Shown here: positions 33,764 to 41,564 of the stretch, one piece after another | Layout: the number at the start of each line of letters is the position of its first letter | How positions within the stretch are numbered: the first letter of the stretch is position 1 | Source: Janthinobacterium fluminis | GTDB lineage: Bacteria > Pseudomonadota > Gammaproteobacteria > Burkholderiales > Burkholderiaceae_D | DNA: 64,000 nucleotides | Reading direction: 5' to 3' | Assembly: GCF_028595325.1 (NCBI RefSeq) | Contig: NZ_JAQQXR010000005.1 | Coordinates: 62,001 to 126,000 of the forward strand | Translations under genes and position numbers: made by a program | Notes under the pieces: generated by a model | Databases searched by the model: none | What the model saw: the letters and a program-made list of their open reading frames with translations, nothing else | What the model was told of the DNA's origin: nothing

Positions 33764-35428
33764 CTACTTCTTGTCCGTGTCGCTGGAGAAGTTCAGCGCC
33801 GGCGCCTCGTCGTCGCCCTTCTTCGCGTCGGCCGGGGCCGGCGTGTCGTAGTTGGCCGGGGCCTCGATGCGCAACTCGATCTGCTCCTTCATGTCGACCT
33901 TTTTCTCCACCGAGACGAGGCCGGGGAAGGCGATGATCAAGCCGACCATGATGACCTGGATGCAGACGAAGGGGATCGCGCCCCAGTAGATGTCGGAGGT
34001 TTTGACTTCCTTCGGCGCCACCGAGCGCAGGTAGAACAGGGCGAAGCCGAACGGCGGGTGCATGAAGGAGGTCTGCATGTTCACGCCCAGCAGCACGCCG
34101 AACCAGATCAGGTCGATGCCGAGCTTGTTCGCCACCGGCCCCACCAGCGGCACGAGGATGAAGGCCAGCTCGAAGAAGTCGAGGAAGAAGGCCAGGGTGA
34201 AGAACATGATGTTGACGAAGATGAGGAAGCCGGTGACGCCGCCCGGCAGGCTGGACAGCAGGTGCTCGACCCACAGGTCGAGGTTCATGCCGCGGAACAT
34301 CAGCGTGAACACGGTCGAGCCGATCAGGATGAAGATGACGAAGCAGGACAGGCGGGTGGTCGAGTGCATGGCCTGTTGCATCAGGCGCCAAGACAGCCGG
34401 CCGTTGCCCATCGCCAGCAGCAGCGCGCCCATCGCGCCCATGCCGCCGCCCTCGGTCGGCGTGGCCATGCCGATGAAGATGGTGCCCAGCACGAGGAAGA
34501 TCAGGGCCAGCGGCGGGATCATGACGAAGACCACTCTTTCGGCCATGCGCGAGAGCAGGCCCAGTTTCAGGTGGCGGTTGGCCAGCGCGAAGACGAAGGC
34601 GCCGACGATGCCGAAGGCGCCCGAGAAGATGCCCAGTTCGTCCGCCGCCAGCGCCGGGTGGCTGGCGCCGTACAGGTGGGCGAAGCCGAACGAGGCGGCC
34701 ACGGCGGCCAGCAGCAGCACCAGCAGCGAGACGGCGCCGCTGTCGCCGTTCGGCTGGCGCAGGTTGCGCGCCTCCGGCGGCAGCGCCGGCACGTGGTGCG
34801 GCTTGAAGATCGACAGCGCCAGCACGTAGCCGGCGTACAGCGCCGTGAGCATCAGGCCGGGCAGGAAGGCGGCCTTGTACATGTCGCCGACCGAGCGGCC
34901 GAGCTGGTCGGCCATGACGATCAGCACCAGCGAGGGCGGGATGATCTGCGCCAGCGTGCCGGAGGCGGCGATGACGCCGGAGGCCAGCCTCTTGTCGTAG
35001 CCGTAGCGCAGCATCACGGGCAGCGAGATCAGGCCCATCGAAATCACCGAGGCGGCCACCACGCCGGTGGTGGCGGCCAGCAGCGCGCCGACGAAGATGA
35101 CGGCGTAGGCGACGCCGCCGCGGATCGGCCCGAACAACTGGCCTATCGTGTCGAGCAGGTCCTCGGCCATGCCGGAGCGCTCCAGGATCAGGCCCATGAA
35201 GGTGAAGAAGGGGATAGCCAGCAGCGTGTCGTTGGCCATGATGCCGAAGATGCGGTTCGGCAGCGCCTGCAGCAGCTCCGGTTTCAGCAGGCCCAGCTCG
35301 ATGCCGACGAAGCCGAAGAACAGGCCGTTGGCGGCCAGGGAAAACGCCACCGGGAAGCCCGACAGCAGGAAGATGACCAGGGTCCCGAACATGATCGGGG
35401 CCAGATTTGCCGTGATAAATAATTCCAT
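33764..35428 (-). CDS. dctM: TRAP transporter large permease (DctM family)
   Basis: Inner-membrane secondary transporter subunit of 554 residues with about 12-14 hydrophobic segments, which imports an organic acid using the sodium or proton gradient. Family blocks are visible: IPFFTFMGLILERSGMAEDL, GVVAASVISMGLISLPVML, ATPTEGGGMGAMGAL and LIWFGVLLGVNMQTSFMHPP. An unusual cytoplasmic-like C-terminal tail of about 50 charged residues (ending SSDTDKK) extends it beyond the common 430. The small permease gene lies 51 bp upstream. No receptor gene adjoins. Confidence 0.93.
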   Translation of the reverse strand: MELFITANLAPIMFGTLVIFLLSGFPVAFSLAANGLFFGFVGIELGLLKPELLQALPNRIFGIMANDTLLAIPFFTFMGLILERSGMAEDLLDTIGQLFGPIRGGVAYAVIFVGALLAATTGVVAASVISMGLISLPVMLRYGYDKRLASGVIAASGTLAQIIPPSLVLIVMADQLGRSVGDMYKAAFLPGLMLTALYAGYVLALSIFKPHHVPALPPEARNLRQPNGDSGAVSLLVLLLAAVAASFGFAHLYGASHPALAADELGIFSGAFGIVGAFVFALANRHLKLGLLSRMAERVVFVMIPPLALIFLVLGTIFIGMATPTEGGGMGAMGALLLAMGNGRLSWRLMQQAMHSTTRLSCFVIFILIGSTVFTLMFRGMNLDLWVEHLLSSLPGGVTGFLIFVNIMFFTLAFFLDFFELAFILVPLVGPVANKLGIDLIWFGVLLGVNMQTSFMHPPFGFALFYLRSVAPKEVKTSDIYWGAIPFVCIQVIMVGLIIAFPGLVSVEKKVDMKEQIELRIEAPANYDTPAPADAKKGDDEAPALNFSSDTDKK

Positions 35429-35479
35429 GTCTCTGCGCCGCTTTTTCTAAGAGTTGTCAGTGAAGGTGGCCGTGCGGGC

Positions 35480-36058
35480 TTAGTCGAGTTTGTTGGCGGC
35501 CTTGATGGCCTCGATCTCTTCTTCCGGCGTGGTGACGTGCTTGGCGAACGCGCTGGCGTCGAGTTTTCCGGCCAGGAAGGCGATGCGCTTGATGACCTCG
35601 GAGACGCCCTGCAGCACCAGCAGCAGGAAGCCGAGCGGCACCAGCACCTTGGCGGGCCAGACGATCAGGCCGCCGGCGTTGCTCGACATTTCCGCGCTCT
35701 GCACCGACAGCAGCGCGAACGGCAGGCCGTAGTACAGGATCACCAGCGAGATAGGCAGCAGGAACAGCAGGAAGCCGAGCAGGTCGATCCACACCTGGGT
35801 GCGTTTCGAGAAGCGCCCGGCGACGACGTCGATGCGCACGTGCTCGTCGCGCTTGAGCGTGTGCGCGCTGGCCAGCATGAAGACGGCGCCGAACAAGTAC
35901 CACTGGATTTCCAGCCAGGCGTTCGAGCTGGCATTGAAGATGTAGCGTATCAGCGCGTTGGCGCTGCAGATGACGACGGCCGCGAGCAGCGCCCAACTGA
36001 CGGCGCCGGCGATTTTTTCGTTCATCGTGTCGATGAAGCGCGAGAGTGGCATAAACAT
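35480..36058 (-). CDS. dctQ: TRAP transporter small permease (DctQ family)
   Basis: Inner-membrane protein of 192 residues with four membrane helices that bridges the receptor and DctM. The family signature is visible as EIQWYLFGAVFMLASAHTLK followed by RDEHVRIDVVAGRFS. An AGAGGAGA site precedes the ATG. It lies 92 bp downstream of argH on the same strand and 51 bp upstream of dctM. The C-terminal tail (VTTPEEEIEAIKAANKLD) is charged and longer than in most DctQ. Confidence 0.92.
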   Translation of the reverse strand: MFMPLSRFIDTMNEKIAGAVSWALLAAVVICSANALIRYIFNASSNAWLEIQWYLFGAVFMLASAHTLKRDEHVRIDVVAGRFSKRTQVWIDLLGFLLFLLPISLVILYYGLPFALLSVQSAEMSSNAGGLIVWPAKVLVPLGFLLLVLQGVSEVIKRIAFLAGKLDASAFAKHVTTPEEEIEAIKAANKLD

Positions 36059-36150
36059 AGGGTGTCTCCTCTATCCTCTTGGGACGCTACTTTGGCGTCC
36101 GTGTTGGGGGGGCAATGCCGGGCGGGCGCGAGCCGCCCCGGTGGGCGCGC

Positions 36151-37548
36151 CTAGCCGGCCAATTGCGCCCTGACGCGGGCGATCGCGGCGCGCACCTGGC
36201 GCGGCGCGGTGCCGCCGACGTGGTCGCGCGCGGCCACCGAGCCCTCCAGCGTCAGCACGGCGAAGACGTCCTCGCCGATCAGATCGGAGAAGGCGCGCAA
36301 CTGCTGCAGCGACAGGTCGGCCAGGTCGCAGCCGGCGTCGACGCAGGCGCGCACGGCGCGCGCCACCGCCTCGTGGGCGTCGCGGAAGGGCAGGCCCTTC
36401 TTGACCAGGTAGTCGGCCAGGTCGGTCGCCGTGGCGTAGCCCTGCAGCGCGGCGGCGCGCATCGCCTCCGGCTTGACGCTGATGCCGCCGGCCATGTCGG
36501 CGAAGATGCGCAGCGTGTCGACGACCGTGTCGACGGTGTCGAACAGCGGCTCCTTGTCCTCCTGGTTGTCCTTGTTGTAGGCCAGCGGCTGGCCCTTCAT
36601 CAAGGTCAGCAGGCCGATCAGGTGGCCGTAGACGCGGCCGGTCTTGCCGCGCGCCAGCTCCGGCACGTCGGGGTTCTTCTTTTGCGGCATGATCGACGAG
36701 CCCGTGCAGAAGCGGTCGGCGATGTCGATGAAGCCGACGCGCGGGCTCATCCAGATGACCAGCTCCTCGGCCATGCGCGAGACGTGCATCATCAGCAGCG
36801 CGCCGGCGGCGCAGAACTCGATGGCGAAGTCGCGGTCCGAGACGGCGTCCAGCGAATTGTGGCAGACGTCGTCGAAGCCCAGCGTCTTGGCGACGCGCGC
36901 GCGGTCGATCGGGAAGGTGGTGCCGGCCAGCGCGGCGGCGCCCAGCGGCAGGCGGTTGACGCGCTTGCGGCAGTCGGCCATGCGCTCGGCGTCGCGGCCG
37001 AACATCTCGACATAGGCCAGCATATGGTGGCCGAAGGTGATCGGCTGGGCCACCTGCATGTGGGTGAAGCCGGGCATGATGGTGTCGGCGTGCTGTTCGG
37101 CCAGATCGGTCAGGGCGGCGCGCAGCGTGCCGAGCAGGGCGCCGATGTCGTCGATGGCGGCGCGCACGTACAGGCGGATATCGGTGGCGACCTGGTCGTT
37201 GCGCGAGCGGCCCGTGTGCAGGCGCTTGCCGGCGTCGCCGACCAGTTCGGTGAGGCGCTTCTCGATATTCAGGTGGACATCCTCCAGGTCGAGCAGCCAC
37301 TCGAACTGGCCGGCGCCGATCTCCTGGGCGATCTGCGCCATGCCGCGCTCGATCTCGGCGTAATCGGCGGCGCTGAGGATGCCCTGCGCGTGCAGCATTT
37401 CGGCGTGGGCCAGCGAACCCTGGATATCGAACAGCGCCAGGCGCTTATCGAAAAAGACCGATGCGGTATAACGTTTCACGAGATCCGAGACGGGTTCGGA
37501 GAATCGCGCCGACCAGGCTTCGCTTTTTTTAGAGAGTTGTGCAGTCAT
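36151..37548 (-). CDS. argH: Argininosuccinate lyase
   Basis: Cytosolic enzyme of arginine biosynthesis that splits argininosuccinate to arginine and fumarate. The 465 residues carry [34 protein letters not shown] and the superfamily signature [12 protein letters not shown] with its flexible catalytic Ser loop. I use the ATG at 37548; an upstream TTG (37575) is in frame but falls inside the probable -10 element. The gene heads a likely argH-dctQ-dctM strand group. Confidence 0.97.
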   Translation of the reverse strand: MTAQLSKKSEAWSARFSEPVSDLVKRYTASVFFDKRLALFDIQGSLAHAEMLHAQGILSAADYAEIERGMAQIAQEIGAGQFEWLLDLEDVHLNIEKRLTELVGDAGKRLHTGRSRNDQVATDIRLYVRAAIDDIGALLGTLRAALTDLAEQHADTIMPGFTHMQVAQPITFGHHMLAYVEMFGRDAERMADCRKRVNRLPLGAAALAGTTFPIDRARVAKTLGFDDVCHNSLDAVSDRDFAIEFCAAGALLMMHVSRMAEELVIWMSPRVGFIDIADRFCTGSSIMPQKKNPDVPELARGKTGRVYGHLIGLLTLMKGQPLAYNKDNQEDKEPLFDTVDTVVDTLRIFADMAGGISVKPEAMRAAALQGYATATDLADYLVKKGLPFRDAHEAVARAVRACVDAGCDLADLSLQQLRAFSDLIGEDVFAVLTLEGSVAARDHVGGTAPRQVRAAIARVRAQLAG

Positions 37549-37574
37549 AGAATGGGGTCCGGTTGTTTTAAACA

Positions 37575-37580
37575 ATTATA
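37575..37580 (-). promoter_or_regulatory. Candidate -10 element of argH
   Basis: The minus strand reads a perfect TATAAT ending 27 bp before the argH ATG, predicting a start near 37568 and a very short leader. No good -35 is visible. This supports the ATG at 37548 as start codon. Confidence 0.5.
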
Positions 37581-37667
37581 AACAAGGAAAGGGCGCGGTA
37601 GGGCGTTTCAGGCATTTTAGCGGGCGGCCGTGTGCACACCTTGCAAACGTTTCCAATCCAACACCAT

Positions 37668-37791
37668 GGGGTCAGGTCTAGACATGGCGGTTTTCGCGCA
37701 CACAACATTGGGGTCAGGTCTAGACATGACGGTTTTTGGGGCCGTTTTGGGGCCGTAAACCGCCATGTCTAGACCTGACCCCAAAGTTGTG
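37668..37791. repeat. Triple GGGGTCAGGTCTAGACATG repeat with long inverted arms
   Basis: Two direct copies (37668-37694 and 37710-37735) and one inverted copy (37757-37782) of a 26-base unit starting GGGGTCAGGTCTAGACAT lie between argH and a small gene. Arms 37701-37735 and 37757-37791 pair at 33 of 35 positions, and the loop holds a perfect 11-base tandem (TTTTGGGGCCG at 37734-37744 and 37745-37755). Otherwise 37549-37929 holds no gene. The unit shares its GGGGTCAG core with palindromes at 20761 and 56600. Confidence 0.9.
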
Positions 37792-37929
37792 AAGGGGGAA
37801 TTGGGTTCGGTATGGGCTTTTGGTATTCTGTCCCGCGTTTTGCCCGCTTCGTCGCATGCGGGTGGTGCGGCGCGGGGTGTTTGGCTAAAGTTCAAGCATC
37901 GAAACGCCACCCACTGAAAGGATGTCATC

Positions 37930-38124
37930 ATGAATATCGCTAAAAATATGGAAGCTCTTTTTGTCGCCGCTGTTGTGTTGGCCGGCGCCGCCAGTTTCGC
38001 CACCGCCGCCGCGCCAAAGTGGCACGCCGCGCCTGCCGCGCCGCAGTTCGCCGCCGACGCGCCTATGCAGACTGTGGTTGTGGTCGGCAAGCGTTTGAGC
38101 GCCGCCGAAAAGGCCGCGATGTAA
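37930..38124 (+). CDS. Small exported protein, unknown function
   Basis: A 64-residue ORF with a GAAAGGATG ribosome site, an N-terminal signal peptide (LFVAAVVLAGAASFATAAA) and a short mature part ending MQTVVVVGKRLSAAEKAAM. Small proteins with a similar 'VVVxGKRLxxxEKAA' ending are, to my knowledge, frequent in Oxalobacteraceae, but no function is known to me. It stands alone between the repeat block and the GNAT gene. Confidence 0.6.
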   Translation: MNIAKNMEALFVAAVVLAGAASFATAAAPKWHAAPAAPQFAADAPMQTVVVVGKRLSAAEKAAM

Positions 38125-38264
38125 TGTATTGCGCTTCGTTTGCTGCGCCTCTCCGGAGAGGTTGTGGGCAGGCGCCAGCCGCTTCTTTTTCCTTTCTTTT
38201 GATGACAGCCGCGTAGAAATCGTCGATTATTGTTTTTTCATGAACTTTGATTCGATACCACGCT

Positions 38265-38705
38265 ATGTCCGACTTCTGTATCAGCAGCGATCCGGCGGAA
38301 CTTGACGTTTCGGCCATCCACCATTTTCTCAGCACGCAGTCTTCATGGGCGATCGGTATTCCGATGGCGACCCTGCGGCGCGCGCTCGACCATTCTTTGT
38401 GCTTCGGCGGTTTCGCCGACGGCCGCCAGGTGGCGTTCGCGCGCGTCATCACCGATTACGCCACGTTCGCCAATCTGGTCGATGTGTATGTGTTGCCGGA
38501 GTGCCGCGGCCGCGGTTTCAGCAAGCGCTTGTTGGAGGCCGTGTTCGCGCATCCGGACTTGCAGGGTTTGCGCCGTTTTACGCTGGCCACCGGCGATGCC
38601 CACGGTCTGTACGCGCAGTACGGCTTCACGGCGCCGCTGCGGCCGCAGTCGCTGATGGAGCGCTATTTCCCGGCCCTGTATACGGACGCCGCGGCCGCCG
38701 CCTGA
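38265..38705 (+). CDS. GNAT-family N-acetyltransferase
   Basis: Cytosolic acetyltransferase of 146 residues. The acetyl-CoA-binding motif VYVLPECRGRGFSKRLLEAV (motif A, Arg/Gln-x-x-Gly-x-Gly/Ala type) is clear, followed by LATGDAHGLYAQYGF. The ATG at 38265 fits the family; an ATA six codons upstream is less likely. It is convergent with the YfcC-type gene (43 bp apart). The substrate is unknown. Confidence 0.88.
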   Translation: MSDFCISSDPAELDVSAIHHFLSTQSSWAIGIPMATLRRALDHSLCFGGFADGRQVAFARVITDYATFANLVDVYVLPECRGRGFSKRLLEAVFAHPDLQGLRRFTLATGDAHGLYAQYGFTAPLRPQSLMERYFPALYTDAAAAA

Positions 38706-38748
38706 GCGTCCACGCCGTCCGCGCCCGGCCCGGGCGGCGTCGCTGCGC

Positions 38749-40137
38749 TCATTGCCAGTGCAGCAGGGCGGGCGGCACGAGCAGCAGCAGGGCCAGCGCC
38801 AGGTAGATCAGTTGCAGCGGCACCATCCATTTGGCCCAGGTGATCCAGGGGATGCGCGCCAGCGCCAGCACGCCGACGGTGATGCCGGAGGTGGGAATCA
38901 TCGGTGTCGTGAATTCGCCGAACTGGTAGGCCAGGATCGCCGTCTGGCGCGTCACGCCGACCAGGTCCGCCAGCGGCGCCATGATCGGCATCGTCAGCGC
39001 CGCCTGGCCGGTGCCGGAGTGGATGAAGAAGTTGATCACGGACTGGATGAGGAACATTTTGTGCGCGGCGAAGACCGGGCTCGATGAGGCCACCAGCGGG
39101 GTCAGGCCGTGCAGTATGGTGTCGATGATGTTGGCGTCGCGCGCCAGGATCATGGTGCCGCGCGCCAGCGCGATGACCAGCGCGGTGGTGACGAGGTCGC
39201 GCGCGCCCTGCTGGAAGGCGGCCACCAGTTCGTCCATGTCGAGCCGGCCGATCAGGCCGACCGCCAGCGCCATCGTCAGGAACAGGGCGGCGATTTCGTT
39301 GATGTACCAGTCGAAGCCGATCACGCCGAGGACCATTCCGCCCAGCGCCGCCATGAAGATCCACAGCACCAGCGTATGGGTGTGCGTCATGCCGGCGAAG
39401 TCGTCGAGATTGAGGGTGTGTTCGGCGCGCTTTTCCAGGTCCAGCGCGTAGGTCGGGCTTTTTTCCGGCGCGCGCTTGACCTTCGCCGCGTACCACATCA
39501 GGAAGGCGATGGTCAGGGCGGTGGCGACGGCCCACACCAGCACGCGGTAGCCCATGCCGGAGAACAGCGGCAGGCCGGCGATGCCCTGGGCGACGCCGAC
39601 GTTGAAGGGGTTGAGGAAGGCGGCGGCGAAGCCGACCTGCGAGCCGATGAAGGGGATGGCGACGCCGACGATGGAGTCGTAGCCGAGCGCCAGCGCCAGC
39701 GGCACGAAGATGAGGATGAAGGGGATGGCCTCCTCGTTCATGCCGAAGGTGGCGCCGCCCAGCGAGAACAGCGTGAGGAAGACGGGGATGACGCCGGCGC
39801 GCACCAGGCGCGAGTGGGCGTGCGCCTTGGCGATGGTTTTGATCAGCGCGTCGATGGCCTCGGTCTTTTGCAGCACGGCGAAGGCGCCGCCGACGATGAG
39901 CACGAAGCCGATGATCTGGGCCGCCTCGACGAAGCCCTTGATCGGCGCCATCATCAGCGCCGCGAAGCCCTGCGGCTTGCTGGCGACGTGGTGGAAGGAG
40001 GCCGGGTCGATCAGCGTCTTGCCGTCGACGATGTGGGTGTCGTATTTCCCGCCCGGCACCAGCCACGTCGACAGCGCGATCAGCGCCAGGATGGCGAACA
40101 GCAGGACGAAGGTGTTGGGCAGCTTCAGGCGTCTCAT
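38749..40137 (-). CDS. YfcC-family membrane transporter (C4-dicarboxylate/basic amino-acid antiporter-like)
   Basis: Inner-membrane transporter of 462 residues with about 11-13 hydrophobic segments. It shows the YfcC/DcuC-type features LPNTFVLLFAILALIALSTW, GGAFAVLQKTEAIDALI, LGGATFGMNEEAIPFI, FIHSGTGQAALTMPIMAPL and FGEFTTPMIPTSG. Members are thought to move carboxylates or amino acids. The gene lies 36 bp downstream of the aspartoacylase-like gene on the same strand, so the two probably form an operon that imports and cleaves one compound. Confidence 0.88.
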   Translation of the reverse strand: MRRLKLPNTFVLLFAILALIALSTWLVPGGKYDTHIVDGKTLIDPASFHHVASKPQGFAALMMAPIKGFVEAAQIIGFVLIVGGAFAVLQKTEAIDALIKTIAKAHAHSRLVRAGVIPVFLTLFSLGGATFGMNEEAIPFILIFVPLALALGYDSIVGVAIPFIGSQVGFAAAFLNPFNVGVAQGIAGLPLFSGMGYRVLVWAVATALTIAFLMWYAAKVKRAPEKSPTYALDLEKRAEHTLNLDDFAGMTHTHTLVLWIFMAALGGMVLGVIGFDWYINEIAALFLTMALAVGLIGRLDMDELVAAFQQGARDLVTTALVIALARGTMILARDANIIDTILHGLTPLVASSSPVFAAHKMFLIQSVINFFIHSGTGQAALTMPIMAPLADLVGVTRQTAILAYQFGEFTTPMIPTSGITVGVLALARIPWITWAKWMVPLQLIYLALALLLLVPPALLHWQ

Positions 40138-40173
40138 GCGGACCTTGTTGTATGGGGGAGGGGCGGCGCGCCG

Positions 40174-41292
40174 TTACTGGCTGAGCAGGTCGCCGCTGCG
40201 GAAGGCGGTGGCGCCGGCGATCTTGCCGACGTTCATGCCGCGCAGCACGTGGCGATGCGCGCTGCGGGCGAAGAACACGCCGTCCACGCTGCAGCGCAGC
40301 GGCGTGCAGGCGCCGCTGACCGGGTCCGTCACCTCGGCCACGACGGCGCCCGCTTCGAGCCGCTGGCCCAGTTCGCGCAGGTAGACCAGCACGCCGGCGT
40401 GCGGCGCGATGATCGGTTCGACGCCTTCCAGCGGCGTCGGCTGGCACAGCGGCGCCGGCAGCGCCGGCGCCGCCGCGTCGATGACGCCGGCGTGCGCGAG
40501 GAAGCCGAGCAGGCCGGCGGCGTCGCGCTGCGCCAGGTCGTAGCCGACGTCCATTTCGCCGCGCAGCTCCACCGTCGTCGACAGGCAGGACAGCGGAATC
40601 GGCAGGGCCTCGCCGAAGTGTTCTGCCAGCTCCCACCACAGGCGGCTGCAGGCTTCGTCGAACGGTTCGCCGCCGGCCTCGCGCGCCAGCAGCACGGCTT
40701 GCGCGCCGAGGATGGCCGAGAGCGGCGCGATGGCCTCGGCCAGCGGCGTGCCGGTGTAGATGTGCAGCACCGCCTCGTTGTCGCAATGCAGGTCGAGGAC
40801 GATGTCGGCGTCGATCGCCAGCCCCAGCAGGATTTTTTTCAGCGCGTCGGCGTCGCTCGACGGCTGCCAGCCGGCGACGCTGGCGCGGGCCTGGCGCCGC
40901 ACGGCCGCGACGTTGGCGGCGGCGTCGGCGCCCAACTGGCCCGCCAGCGTTTCCTTGAGTTCCCGCGCCACGTGCTTGTAGGCGCGGTTGAAGTTGATGC
41001 CGGTGCTCAGGTCGAAGCGGCCGAACGGCGCGCCGTGGATGGCCTGCGCCAGGCCGATCGGATTGGCGGCCGGCACCAGCACGATTTCGCCGCGCAGTTT
41101 GCCGGCCGCCTCCAGCGCCAGCAGTTCGCGGCGCAGGTATTGCGCCACCAGCATGCCGGGCACCTCGTCGGCGTGCAGCGCGGCCTGGATGTAGACCTTC
41201 TTGCCCTGTCCCTTGACGCCGAAATGGAAGCTGTTCAGGGTGTAGGCGGTGCTGCTGTGCGGCGTCGAGATGGGGTGGCTTGCTGCGTGCAT
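40174..41292 (-). CDS. Succinylglutamate desuccinylase/aspartoacylase-family zinc hydrolase
   Basis: M14-like zinc amidohydrolase of 372 residues. Probable zinc ligands are in ALHADE (HxxE), VLDLHCDNE holds the second His, and substrate-binding NPIGLAQAIHG and FNRAYKH follow the AstE/AspA pattern. Family members cleave N-acyl-amino acids or related amide bonds. The start is uncertain: the ATG at 41292 begins near homology, and an ATG at 41343 is possible; neither has a good ribosome site. It is divergent from a TonB receptor and cyanophycinase gene pair. Confidence 0.85.
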   Translation of the reverse strand: MHAASHPISTPHSSTAYTLNSFHFGVKGQGKKVYIQAALHADEVPGMLVAQYLRRELLALEAAGKLRGEIVLVPAANPIGLAQAIHGAPFGRFDLSTGINFNRAYKHVARELKETLAGQLGADAAANVAAVRRQARASVAGWQPSSDADALKKILLGLAIDADIVLDLHCDNEAVLHIYTGTPLAEAIAPLSAILGAQAVLLAREAGGEPFDEACSRLWWELAEHFGEALPIPLSCLSTTVELRGEMDVGYDLAQRDAAGLLGFLAHAGVIDAAAPALPAPLCQPTPLEGVEPIIAPHAGVLVYLRELGQRLEAGAVVAEVTDPVSGACTPLRCSVDGVFFARSAHRHVLRGMNVGKIAGATAFRSGDLLSQ

Positions 41293-41362
41293 AAGGGGGC
41301 GGGGCGCTGCGTGGCGGCGCGCGGTGGTGGGCTTGCGGCCCATTATGTGGCATTTTTTTCTT

Positions 41363-41427
41363 AGTGTAAATGTATGCAAGTTTTCTTGCATAAACTGATT
41401 GAGTTTTCTTTTTGGCATTGTTATATT
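41363..41427. promoter_or_regulatory. Divergent control region with palindromic operator and sigma-70 promoter
   Basis: A 20-bp palindrome TATGCAAG-TTTT-CTTGCATA (41373-41392, perfect 8-bp arms) sits between the divergent genes. Just beyond it TTGAGT (41399-41404), 17 bases and TATATT (41422-41427) form a strong promoter towards the TonB receptor. On the minus strand TACACT (41363-41368) could serve the hydrolase gene, with the palindrome over its -35. A shared regulator is inference; no regulator gene adjoins. Confidence 0.65.
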
Positions 41428-41564
41428 CATGTTATCGCGTCGCCGCCTGCCTGCCGCGCCAGCGGGTGCGGGGGGCGATGCCGGGCGGCGGCCAGCGCCT
41501 ACCGTTTCGCGCGCCGAGCCGCGGCAGGCAGGCAAGGCGCCATTCATGAACGGGGGAGTCGCAT

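Noticed and set aside
37668..37791. CRISPR array
   Set aside because: Only three copies with one inverted and unequal spacing; no cas genes. It is a palindromic repeat cluster.
37617..38090. A 157-codon minus-strand frame over the repeat block and small exported gene
   Set aside because: It crosses the long inverted repeat, lacks a ribosome site and has no recognisable protein features.
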